A stretch of 64,000 bases of DNA from positions 15,005,145-15,069,144 of the forward strand of contig NW_024609879.1 of the NCBI RefSeq assembly GCF_016920785.2. Direction: 5' to 3'. A program made the translations under genes and the position numbers. The DNA is from Ixodes scapularis (Eukaryota > Arthropoda > Arachnida > Ixodida > Ixodidae). Positions 29,001-41,200 of this stretch are shown here, piece after piece (the first letter of the stretch is position 1; each line of letters begins with the position of its first letter). The notes beneath the pieces are model-generated. The model had not been told where the DNA came from and did no database searches. It saw nothing but the letters and a program-made list of their open reading frames with translations.

Positions 29001-32000
29001 ACAATATACTAGTTTATCACTCTAAGGCCCTCTACCTCGTTGCGTCCCACCTACAGCTCCTGCATTGTTTTCTGAAATCCAAATTTCGGTTCACCATCCC
29101 TTTAAGGAAAAATGCATGTTGCAACGTGTGGTTTATTCGCTCTGTTGAAATAGTTTTATTGCCCTGCAGTTGTCGAAGACTGAACTGATTTAGTAAATGG
29201 ATCGAGATTTAAAGGCGTTTTGCGTTTTTACTTTCTATCCCCTTCTATTACAACACTTCCAACAACAATCTTTTTGCTGCAAATATTTGTCTGTGTTTAA
29301 TCACAGTTAAGATAGTTTTTATGGCACTTTGAGGAACTGCGGGGTTTTCTATAGTACTTGCATCGCTTTTTACAGGGTGATGAACCGGAACCACCTGCTC
29401 CAAAAGCTGAATTCAGAGGGGGGGGGGGGGGGGGTCACACTACCACAGCGATGATGGAGCACTCAGACATATTTTTGTTGCAGACTATACTTCTGAGCAT
29501 CGCCAGCAATGACGGGGCCCATGTGCTGGACGGACCATGGGACGCCACTGAACCGATCATTTTCGAGCCAACCACGGGAAACAGCGACTCCCAAAACCCG
29601 TCCTGGTGGATTTCAAGTTAGGAGCATTAGGAGCCTGCCAACATTTTGCGTCAGCTGCGATGCCTCTACAAAAGCCGTTATCCCATGCCGGTCATTCGGG
29701 GCACGCTACCACAGCCGTGATGGAGCACTCAAACATCTTTTTGCTGCAGGTTGGTTATTTGAAAACTTCAGCTTGCTGTCATTCTAGCAACTAATGTCTG
29801 CTAGTGGTATTGTGGCCCAGTGATTGCCAAATTTAACATAGCTCTCTCAAAATTTTCTGACAATTATGTTGTAATTTTTTTTTTAAATTGTACAGTTAAG
29901 GACAACTAGTTACTTTCCAAACAGAAGTTGCTAGAATTTATTCTTGCCTTTGTTCTATGCTTTCGTATTTGGTTAGACAGCACTAAACCCCCGTACAAGG
30001 AAGATTTTGAAAACTAGGGCAACAGAAAGAAAAGACTATTAAAGATAGCCAAAAACTCGAATGTCGAGGCAGCCTGGACCAAATATAACTCTTGGGCCAA
30101 ACTCTGTATCGAACGTATGCATTTCTTCGAAGACAAATTTTATAACTGTGACCTGCCTTTAACATTATAGAATAACCAAAAAACGTTTTGGAAACTTATT
30201 TTCTCATATCAGTCATCCTGTTCAATACTCTTGATAAACAATGATGGCAGTGTTATTTCGGACGCTGTATGCCCTACGGTTTTGAACAATTGCTTTTAAT
30301 CTACTTTTACTGATGGAGATAGTTCCTTCTTAACTTTTGTACCAGATGTCGATTTTAGGTATATGAACACTACTTCTATAACACCGTCTGAAATTGCGAT
30401 ATTGATGATAACCTCAAAATTTTCAGCTTGGCTGCTGTCGACTCAATTAATACAAAAATTCTAAAAAATACCAAGGGTGTAACCAGCGAAATATTGTCAC
30501 AAAAAATAGGTGACGAGGCAAAGTAAAACTGAACAAAATGAACGTTTAATGGGGCGAACTTTGCCCAAATTAAAGAGAATTAACAGCACGTCGGAGGCGT
30601 CGAGTGTCTTCAATGCAACAGGGTCGAGCACAAGCGATAACTGGTTGCATAAGGCCACGCGGGGCTTCTTTTATAGCACTTTCCTTTCTAGAACATTCTC
30701 TACTCGAACATTCTGTACTCGAACATTCCGTACTAAAATATAGAATTAACCACGGCCTTCTCAAATTTTCCAGAAGCATCGTCTTAGGAGTAAATAAAAA
30801 CATCTGCCAGTCCCAAAATTCAAACCCGGGACCTCTGCATGACAGTCGGGCGCGGTGCCCACTGGGCTACCCCTAAGCACGCCGTAATATGCAGTCTACT
30901 TTTCCAGCATTCGTCCACTGGTTGCATCCCACACGAGCGGAAGGTTGGGAAGGTCGTTCCAATCTACAAAAGTGGCGACCGTCACTCTGCGGGAAACTAC
31001 CGTCTTATATCATTAACCAGGGTTGTATGCAAGTTGTTAGAACCTAATATTTTCTCATGTAGTATCGCATTTGGAATCTACTAACAACTTTTTCTACCAA
31101 GATCAGTACAGGTTTCGTAAAAGATATTCATGCTAGAGGCAGTTGCCGGAGTTCACCCATGATATTCATGTTAATATGAACACTAACTCCCAAATTTGAT
31201 GCCATATTTTTTGATTACTCTAAGGCTTTCGATCATGTATCTCTCTGTCATTTAATATCAAAACTTTCCTCACTGGATCTTGATTCTCTCACTTTATCAT
31301 GGATTAAAAATTTTTTGTGAAAAACAGCTCAAAAGGGAAAAGGACAAAAAATGAAAGCCGTTTACAACTCCCTGTAACGCCGAATTAGAGCGCAGCTCTT
31401 GAGGAGGAGGAGGAGGGAAGGGTACTGAGGGGGTGGGTCAAGTGACCTCGGGTGGCGGGGGGTCACGTGAGCTTGTGGGTCACGTGACCTTGTGGGAGTC
31501 ACGTGACCTTGGGACGTCACGTGACGTCGGGGGGTCACGTGACCTGGGGCCACGTGACGATGCCGATGACGTCATCAGTGACGTCACTGATGACGCCATC
31601 AGTGATGATGATGATGCGGATGTCGGTGACGTCATCAGTGACGTCACTGATGACGTCATCAGTGATGATGACGATGACGATGCGGATGCCGGTGACGTAA
31701 TCAGTGACGTCACTGATGACGTCATCAGTGGCTATGACGTCAACGGGGGTCACGTGACCTCGGGGGTATCCCCAGGTCACGTGACCCCAGGGGCGGTCAC
31801 GTGACCTGGGTAACTATCGTGACCCTCGTGAGGGTAACTCGCGTGACCCTCGTGAGGGTAACTCTCGTGACACTCGTGAGGGTAACTCTCATAACCCTCG
31901 TGACCCTCGTGAGGGTAACCCTCGTGAAGGTTACCCTCATGAGGTTTACCAACCCTCCTAACCCTCGTGAGGGTTATGAGGGTAAGTAACCCTCGTGAGG

Positions 32001-32206
32001 GTTACGAGGGTAAGTAACCCTCGTGAGGGTAACTCTCGTGAAGGTAACCCTTTTGAAGGTAACTAACCCTCGTAACCCTCGTGAGGGTTACGAGGGTAAG
32101 TAACCCTCGTGGCCCTCGTGATCCTCGTGAGGGTAACCCTCATGAGATTAACCCTCGTAACCCTCGTAACCCTCACGAGGGTTACGAGGGTTGCGGTTAC
32201 GCCGAC

Positions 32207-32246
<40 letters not shown>

Positions 32247-35200
32247 CTCAAGCCGGGAACGGGCCCCTAAGAGCTGCGCTCTAAAAGGAAGGACTACATA
32301 GGATAAGTGCTGAATAACAACTGATTTTTCATTGGAATGTGTAGATGGCACTATGTTCGCACGGGCATAGGGCGCACCGTAGATTTTGCACTTCTTTCTT
32401 CTTCATTGCACACTCCACATGCTAACCAAGATCCAGAAAATGAATCTCACTCAAGATGGTCTGTTTTTTATTATGTAATAGGTTTCCTTCATTTCCTTAC
32501 ACATTTGGTCTTGGTGTTTAAACAATACAATGGTGTTGGAGAACTGCGGTTTGCACCCGCAAGCGCGACAGTGCACCGTTAAATACTAGTATTAGGTCCC
32601 TTGCAATGAGCTTTGGTGTTCTCAGAGTTCGATGTTCAGGCATCGCCCGGTCACCCAGGTATCCTGGTCACCAGATAGAAATCAGAAACATTAAAAGATA
32701 TATTTTTGTAATTATTGGAACTTTAAATATTCTGAAATGTTTTCTGTATGTCCAGTAACCTATGGGGCTGTCATGTAATGAATACTCTTACTTGCCTAAT
32801 TTCTGTGTCCTGGCCTCTTTCAAGTAATTTCATTTGGGTTTACAGCTTTCTTGAATCACACTGGCACCTGCAGTGCACTTACGTGTAACTCATAGTTTGC
32901 AGGTATCGGGTGGTTTAGTTCGTCATTGCATTCTGTTCAGAACCTAACCACATTCCACATTTTTTTGTTTTTTTTTTGTTTTCGAGGTTCTATAGTTGTT
33001 CATATAGACTTGATTGCTGTGCAAGTTACGAACATTGCCTTCCACTTGAAAGCTGGACGTAACCCACTAATTATTTTTCAAGAAAAAAGATACGAACATG
33101 TTTTACTCAGTGCTGCATCTTGTGTGCACTTGCTTGAAATTTCTTACTAACACGGTGTTCAAACACCTATCTCTGGGAGGTGCACTTGGCAGTAACCTCT
33201 GAAATTAACTTGTGACAGCAGGCTTGATGAAACTCATTGAATGTGAAAATTTCATTTTGAAAGGTATTTTTCGAACTTGCCTTGTTAAAGTGGTTTCATA
33301 GCATAAGTCACAAGTTGGTTTCACTGCTTAGTGCCTGCCAGAATGAATCTGAGTTACCTGCACTGCGCTTATGTATAACTCATAGTTTGCTGAAATCGGG
33401 AGGTTTAGTTTGTCACTGCATTCTGTTCAGAACCTAATCACATTCCACTTTTTTTTCCAGGTCCTGTAGTTTTCCGTATGGACTTGATTGCTCTGGAAGT
33501 TAGAGATTACCTTCCACATAAAAGCTGGACATGGCCCACTAATTTTTTCCCAAGAATAAAGGTATGAACAGGTTTTACTCCGTATTGCATCTTATGTGCA
33601 CTTGCTTGAAATTTCTTACTAACATAGTGTGTAATCATCTCTGAGAGACACAGTTGGCAGTAACTTTTGAAAGTAACTCGTGACAGCATGCTTGAAGAAA
33701 CTCATTGATTGCAGCAATTTTGTCTTCGAAGGCATTTTCGGACTTCCCTTGTTAGTTCGTAGCATAAGTCTCAAGTTGGTTTTGCTGTCTAGTTCTCGCG
33801 AGGAGTTAAGCTGAGGCTCTTGCAATGCGCTTACGTGTAACTCATAGTTTGTAGAAATTGGGAAATTTATTCTGTCATCGCACTCTGTTAATAATCTAAT
33901 CACATTCCATATTTTCTGTTTTGCTTTTCCAGAATCTGTAGTTCTTCATATGGACTTTATTGCTTTGAAAATCAAAGATTGCCTTCTACATGAAAGCTGG
34001 AAATGGCCCACTAATTATTTCTTGAGAAAAAAAGGTATGAACATGTTTTACCTAGTACTCTATCTTGTGTGCACTTGCTTCAAATTTCTAACTGTTTAAG
34101 CACCTGCTAACCGCTGGGATGCGCAGTTGGCGTTAACTCTTGAAAGTAACTTGGGCCCACAACCTAATCACATTTTATGGGCGCTAGATATTTAATTTGA
34201 ATTGTTCCGGCATCAAAAATTAGTTGGCGTGTTCTCCGTAACTTGCGGCACCAGAAAACTGCAACTCTCAATCACTGAGCTGCACGTCAGGCGTGACAAC
34301 GGGAATCATTCACACATTAAAAATTAGCTGCCGTGTTGTCCGCACCTTGCAGCAACGGCTAGAGCCTGTTGAACTGCTAGCTGTAATGATCTAATAAAAC
34401 GGACGTCTCAGTGAACAATAATTATATTAGTAAAATGCCATATTTATTGTTCACTGAGGCGTCTATTTTGTTAAGTCACTGCAGCTAGCAGTTCAACAGG
34501 CTCTGGCCGTTGCTTCAGGGTGTGAACAACACGCCAGCTAATTTAAACGATTCCCGCCGTCGCAAGTTACGGAAAACATGGCAGCTAATTTTTGATGCCG
34601 GAACAATTCCCGTATCCGTGCATCACGTGCGGTACAGTGACTGAGAGTTACAGTTTTCTGCCATGCTTCTACGGGTCAAGTTACGGGGAAAACCGTAGGG
34701 CCTCATTACTCTCATGCACGTAAGACATAGTTAATGCTGTGACCATGATGGAAGACAACGGTAATTGTACCGGCATCAAAAATTAGCTGGCAATTTCTAT
34801 TGATTTGACGGAATTTGTTTTTACAGTGAATGTACTTTTTGTCAGGATCCGATGAGCTTGGATTGTGTCTAACTCTGGACCGGGAATCTCTGACAAGTCC
34901 AGCGTGTAATCCACGGCGAAAGGCCCTGTACAGCGCTATTTGTAAGTGCTTTTTATTCTAATAGTTCATGAAAGACGTTATGATTGGTTACTTTTGTGTT
35001 CGAAGTCACGTTTATTTCATTTTTGCTGTTAAAATATGGCTGTCTTCTTGGCGGTAGATGTGTGCTGTAGTAAAGTCCTCCCAGTAGGTCCAAAGCCGAA
35101 TGCCACAGAGCGTTGAGTTAGTCCTTATTTGCCAAGATTCGGCTTGTTGGGTGCGAGTGGAGTGTCAGTTACGTCACTGCGATATGTGAATGTATTTGCC

Positions 35201-38200
35201 AGTAATTGTCTTTAGTCGACGATTTCTTTTTATATGACTGATTTATTTTAAATTCTTGATTCGTTCAAATGTCATGTTCTTTCCTATAACAGGGTATTTA
35301 TTCGACTTAATTTAGTAGTACATTTGACGCTAGTGAGCTCAAGAGGAAGGCCAGCGGTTTGATTTTTAACTTGTAAATGATATGGAGGCAATATGGGTAC
35401 ATTTATGACTACATATTTCTGTGCCACAAATACCGTAAGCCTTAAAACATTTTTTGTTTGTTTTCAAATCAACATAGAAATATAGGTGTGAACTTAAATG
35501 GCGAGGTTGTAATTATCAGTTCTTAAAAAAACGGTAAAAGGAAAAAAAAATGTTTTTTTTTTAAATCTGGTTGGGGCACGCGTGGCAAAGAAAATTGAAG
35601 TGAAATTTTTTTTTATTTTAGAGAAATATTGATGGCGCGAGGTGCCTTGCAACTAAGTCAATAGTCACCTCCTTTCAACTGCTTTTCTCTTGGCATTCGG
35701 GCGTGCGGAGGAGAGGTGGATCGGCTTCGCCTTTACGTTGAGGTGGAAACAACGAATGACCATCTCGTTGAGGTGGAAAGAGCAAATGACCATTCTGTGA
35801 TGTCATGGACTTTGCCCGCATAATTTCAAATCAATCTTTTGCCGTCAATATTGCTCTAAAAATTATTTATATTTTTTTTCGCGTAAAATTTATTTTTTGA
35901 CACCCACTAATATGGACTTGTCCCAACCAAACTGCTTAAAAAATATATATATATTTTTTTTTTCAAAGCCTCTTCAAGGTTAGATGAAGGGTTGAGGGTC
36001 ACTATGATGTTGCAAGGTTAGGCCTAAGCAATTTATAGATTCACCTTCCTACTATTTGAAAAAAAGAAAAAAAGAGCTCTAAATTCGACCTTGCAATGCA
36101 ATTCATTCAGAGTGGTGCAACCAGTTCATTCACATGCAACGAGAAATTTAAAGCCCACATCTATTCTGCAGCTAGCTGCATGATGAAGTGGCACACATGA
36201 ACAGCTTGCTGACTATCTAGTAGTGTCGGTTGTGGCGGAGCTTAGGCATGCCACGATGCATTCTTTGTTTTGACATCTGGCACATTTATCAATTATTTTA
36301 ACTCTTGCGAATCAAAACCTGTGTGTTCTTGGGTTGGGGTACTTTTATATATATATATTTAGAATTTGTGCATTTTAGTATGTATAATTTTTTTTTTAAG
36401 GTTAAAATGTACTTTATGGCAAATTAGCTCCTTGTAGAGTCGAAATTACTTTTAATTAATGGTCTCCCCAAACTGAGATGTTACATGCATTCGCTAGCTT
36501 TTTTTTTTTTTTTGTAAAGTTGTCAAATAAACTATAATATACGGCAGTCAGCACTGAACCACCACAATAGATTGTTCACACTAACTAATCTATAAAAACT
36601 TGGACGAGTCTACTTGGACAAATCCAGATGTTAAGAAATTGCATTCATCCTACCCTTCGGGAAAGTCTGTATAAATATAGAGCTATGTCTTTTGCCACTG
36701 TGGGCAGAGGCCAGCTGAATTGCTACCGTTTGGAAGGTGGAGGGGTGATGTGCAGAGAAGCTAAACCCTGTCCCCCTCTCCCATATTGTTTGCTATAATT
36801 GTTTCAAATGTCAGGAAAAGGGGGGGGGGCAACTGCCCCCTCCCCTTGCACCCTTGTCCCGATGCCACTGGCAGGGGGTGCAAGCTTGGGGATGCCATAA
36901 ATAAATGCAACCACTTACGGCTGCCATTGCATACAAAGGAAAAAATAGAGAGAGAGGGAGAGAGATGTGGATTATTTTTCTTTTAGGTGTTCATGTCAGA
37001 AGGGGTACTAACGGTTTTGGATGGTTGCGGCTGAGTGAGCTAGCCATGAGTGCTGCCTAACTGTTTGGTTTGGACTCTTGTTCAATCGGCAAAAATGCAA
37101 GTCCCAGCCAACTATTCAAGTATATTCTATGAATGGCTCCTGGGATTTTCGAAAACGGTCTATTGTCTTGCAAATGAGTGCACTGGTATTAACTAAGGGC
37201 ACTTAGCAAGCTTACTCTTTTTTAATATTTCTGACTTTACATTTATGCATTCATTTTTCACAGGAGGAGTGGCACGACGGATCGACCTGCCCGGTGATGC
37301 ACAGTGATGAAGAGGACTCAAATGCCATAACTCTGGTGTCGGAGGACCACTTCTTTGAGGTGACGGATATTGTGGCTCGTGCTGTGCTCGTTCTTGCACT
37401 GCACTGGGTCCACGACATATCTTACCGTCAAAAAGCAAGCCGGTCACTCGCAGTGATTGGGCACTTCATTGGTTTGAAGTACAAGATAAAGTCCGTCCTG
37501 GCTTTGGATCTGATATCAAAGTTAGAAACTTTTAGCCAGAGGGAATTTAGGTGCCAGTTTTGGTTTTTTTGCCATGTGCTGAAATTAAAGTCTTGGTTTA
37601 TTAAGCTTTTTTCTACTGTTTTTATTCTTTCCATGCTGACTTTTCATGAAGACCTGTAGCCTCTGTACAGGCTCATTATCTATGTGCCGTTCCACATTTC
37701 CTATGCAACCATCTTGTAAACATGTACATAGCCGATTTTAGATTTTAGGGCTACTGTTCATTGCAAAATACTTGAGTTGTCTCTAGTTGTATGCAACAAC
37801 TTCTGCAATAAGGCCAAAAGCATTCCACATTACAGTGAAATCAAGAGAGGTATTGACATTCATAAAATAATTGCAAAAAGAAAAGTACAGTGGTCGCACT
37901 TTAACTGGCTAGAAATGCTGATTGCCAGTAGAGTTTTTTTTTCTTTTTTTACTTTTTTTCCAGCAAACGTTTTATTAACAAACAGCCAAATTTACACTTC
38001 TGTTCTTATAATTTTCTTTTCAGGCGTTTCTGTTACTTTTTACTGGGTTAACTAGCACTCAACAACACAACAAAAACAACATATAAGAGTATAATTGAGT
38101 GGAGTTTGTGTGACCCCTTCCTGGAGAGTGTGTTTAATTCTTTATACAGAGTTTAGGCACACGGGGGTGTACTTTACACAATTCTTTGTGGAGAGTAATT

Positions 38201-41200
38201 GACTCTATTAAAGAGTTAAGCACTCTTCGAAAAGGGGTCACACAAACTGCTCAAGTGTGCTTTTATTTGACATTAACTCTCGCTAGAGAGCATACTTAAC
38301 TCTTTAGTATGAAGTGTAGGCAACACTTCTAATGGAGTTTTATTTACTCTCCTCAAAATGGTCATCACAACTCTTCCTAGAGAGCATGCTTAATTCTTTA
38401 ATACAGAGTTTAAGCAACACTTCTAATGGAGTTGTAGTTACTCTGCACAAACAAGTGAAATCAACTCCTGGAGAGTTTTTTTAACTCTTTACACAGAATT
38501 TAGACAACTCTTTTAATGGAGTTCTCATTACTCTACACAAAAAAGTGAAATCAACTCTTCAGGGAGAGTATGTTTAACTCTTAAGTACAGAGTTTAGGCC
38601 ACACTTCTAATGGAGCTGTAGTTACTCTACACGATGGAGTGAAGGTAACCCTTCCTGGTGAGTACGCGTAACTCTTGAATACAGAGTTGAAGTTACTCTA
38701 CATAAAGGAGTGAAGGTAACTCTGCCTGGAGAGCCTCCTTAACTCGTTAACAAGGAGTTTAGGCAACACTTTTGATAGAGTTATAGTCACTCTACACAAA
38801 GGAGTGATATTAATTCTCGTCAAAGAGTTTAGACAACACTTTTTATGGAGTTATAGTTACTCTACACAAAGGAGTGAAATTAACTCTCACACTTACACAT
38901 CAAAGAGTAGTCCTGACTCTTCCAAAAGTATTGGCATGACTCTTTATAGAAGAGTTAAGTGAACTCTCGCATGGGAGGGTTAAACTGACTCTCGTCGGTG
39001 AAGAGTAACCGTTACTCTCCATAGAGAGTGTGGTTTGCGACAACCCAGATACTCTCCAAAAAGAGTCGAGTCGACACTTGTCGACTCCTTTTTTTTTAGA
39101 GTGTATAAGGGGGCGGTCAATTGGACTCCAGTTGAAAGTCCCTGCAGTCAGTTTCTGTGAGCGAAATTAGGCTTTTGTGCTTGAAGCGAAACGGATTTCT
39201 CCGCCATTAGGCAGGGACGCTAGGTACTTCCTTGTCCCCATGAAGCTGGTCACGTGGCAGAAAAATCCCTCTTGGCCGCAGCCGCAGCCGCGGCCGCAAG
39301 ATAAGCAAACCGGCCCAGGGATCCTGGGTTGCATCCCCAACACTGCCCGTTTCGATCTAGATGAGCATCGCAACGGCGCGCGGTCGTGTATTGCTACTGC
39401 GTGATGCAAGTTAAAGACGACAGGCTAAATTTCTCATCTATAGCTGGTAGACAAGTCACCCGTCAGGGCTGACTAGGTTCCGGCTGCAGAAACATAAAGG
39501 CTACATAATTGTTATTAAAATTATTAAAAACGCATTGACTAACACCGTGTGGCACGACGCATTCTGGATGCTGGATTGGAGCCGTTTACGATAACATAAA
39601 AGTAAAAACAGTAAAGATATTTTATATAGTCCTTTCCTAGAAGCTCAATTGGCCCCAATTGTCTTTGGCACTCTAGATACACCTTTGAGAAAATTCGGGG
39701 ACTGTGCCTCGAAGGTTTTGTTATCACAATCGAAAATATATCTTAAACTCAAAGTAGGTTCTGCCCTCGGCCCAAAATTTTTCAACCTGGCGACATAGAA
39801 AATTATAAAAAGCGGTAGAGATCTAAACAATAGATAGTTTTTTAGACACGAGAGTCTTACTGGCGACGCGCGTGACCTGAAGTGTCGCTGAAGTCGGCGT
39901 TCCAGCATTGGCCAAATGGTCACCATAGTTTCTTTGGCAGGAATACCTCCGCATTCATCGAGGTCTACAGGAGTAACGCCAGTCTGTGAACTTTAGCGGT
40001 GTCGGTCAATGAACACGCTATCTCCGGGGTTCCTACGTCTTTTCCACGCACCATCGAACTTGTCGTTCGCAAATTTCTGATCGTGACGTCACCGGCAGGA
40101 ACCATCAAGTCGTAGTAACACTGCGAACACATCGTACAAAATGCAATGTTGCAATGTGCAGGCAATGTCTAGGATGAGTCAATTTCTTGCGTGGCCGTCC
40201 TGACGCATCGTTCCCACTACAGAGACTGTCTACAGACATGTTGGAATAAGGACACATGCTTGGCACGCGTCTTCAGATGATTCTGTCCAGTCGGCATCGA
40301 ACGACGACGTATGGGCAGTGACACAGCGGCTTAAAGAAGACCGACATCTAGAGCTAATAGGCCTGGTTGACCTTCACGAGATGAGTAAAAAATTAATTAT
40401 GAGCATCACCAAAAAGGCGAAAGAAAACCTGGAAGAGTTGCTAAATTTAGCGGACTTTTTACACCACGCGAAATTCGGTGGTACCCAAAATGTGTTACGC
40501 GCCCGCTACGGAAATGTGCTACGGAACTTCTATATTCCTCGTTCGCCCATGACGACACCATGCCACGTTGTGGCGTCGGACCCGACAGTGTATCGCGTGA
40601 CCTAATGGCAGCTCAATGTCACAACGCGGTCGCTCGGTTTCCACCCGAAGAGACAACGACCCCGTACCGGTCAGCTACTCGCTCCAAACTCCCTATAGAC
40701 CTTTGCAAAAAGTCGCCTTGTGCGAGGTGCCATCTTTCTCTGCTGGGCTGTGGAAAACCTTCTGAGCATGCGCTATTTCTCCGCTGTGCTGTACATCTGA
40801 CGTTGCGCATGCATTCACAGCTCAATGACTCAACATTTTTCACCCGGTTGATAAGCAACGCAAAGGTCTATACTCCATTTGACAATAAGCCCGAACGAAG
40901 CCGATCAAGATCTGTCAAACGTGCATTACTACTGCGCTCTTCGCTTTTCAGGCTTTTTGCTACGTAAATAGTAAAGTAAATAGGCCCCCACTATGCGGTT
41001 TTTTTCTATGTAAGTGATTAGTTTAGACGATGTGAAAAAACCTATAAAGACGACGAGAGCCATGACCGCGCACTCTTTGCGTTACATCAAGTGCTACATA
41101 AGATTGTAGCGTCGACCGAGCTCGGACTAGGCGTGAGGTATAGTAGTTGTGCGCCGAACTGCCTGGGGAGGAATATCACCTGGACCTGTTCTTCCATGTT

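Larger units (their letters stand above)
26482..29034 (+). repeat. Right arm of large inverted repeat
   Basis: It is the reverse complement of 22624-25158. It differs by a short tandem gain in the GCACGACCAGGACCAGGAT region near 26960 and by scattered substitutions. Confidence 0.8.
22278..29105. mobile_element. Large TTAA-bounded palindromic element with two P-type transposase fragments
   Basis: The terminal sequences are TTAAAGGGATGCTGAACCGA (22278) and, inverted, TTAAAGGGATGGTGAACCGA (29105). They are related to the MITE ends at 1998. Inside are two arms of about 2.5 kb (22624-25158 and 26482-29034), near identical and inverted, around a 1.3-kb spacer. The right arm lacks about 0.3 kb present near 22310-22620. 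Each arm carries a truncated P-element/THAP9-like transposase fragment and a 124-codon frame of unknown function. It could be a composite foldback transposon or a head-to-head duplication. Confidence 0.7.
29981..31330 (+). pseudogene. Degenerate CR1/Jockey-like LINE reverse transcriptase
   Basis: In several frames on the plus strand the RT signatures appear in order. First comes linker-like AAWTKYNSWAKL, then KVVPIYKSGDRHSAGNYR with ISLT(R)VVCKLLE, then FFDYSKAFDHVS with LTLSWIKNFL. Stops and frameshifts interrupt all frames. An LTR and a tRNA-like segment (30495-30880) are inserted within it. Confidence 0.7.
31385..32284. mobile_element. Element built of palindromic motif arrays
   Basis: It is bounded by TTAGAGCGCAGCTCTT (31385-31400) and its inverted copy (32269-32284). 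The interior has three blocks: CACGTG/TGACGTCA motifs (31450-31810), a GTGAGGGTAAC/GTTACCCTCAC array (31805-32195) and a GCCGAC hexamer run (32199-32247). Frames across it are low-complexity and not coding. It may be a MITE with expanded internal repeats. Confidence 0.6.
32860..34150 (+). repeat. Three diverged tandem copies (460-490 bp) of an exon-like unit
   Basis: AACTCATAGTTTG recurs near 32887, 33376 and 33838, so the unit is about 490 then 460 bp. Each unit holds a pyrimidine tract, an exon-like 101-102-nt open segment and then GGTATGAAC. Copies 2 (33461-33561) and 3 (33933-34034) keep CAG and GT boundaries. Copy 1 (from about 32987) has lost the donor (GATACG) and is frameshifted. Confidence 0.65.

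Noticed and set aside
30813..30882. A functional tRNA gene
   Set aside because: Box A/B-like motifs are present, but no cloverleaf or terminator was confirmed. A SINE or pseudogene is more likely.
32060..32195. CRISPR-like direct repeats with spacers
   Set aside because: The 15-17-bp units are contiguous and drift gradually. There are no unique spacers, and the sequence is eukaryotic.
31433..32351. Low-complexity frames rich in Asp, Val-Thr or Arg
   Set aside because: They are translations of the tandem motif arrays and exist in several frames and on both strands.
40318..40967. Plus-strand frames of 95 and 135 codons
   Set aside because: No family resemblance and no splice context I could support.
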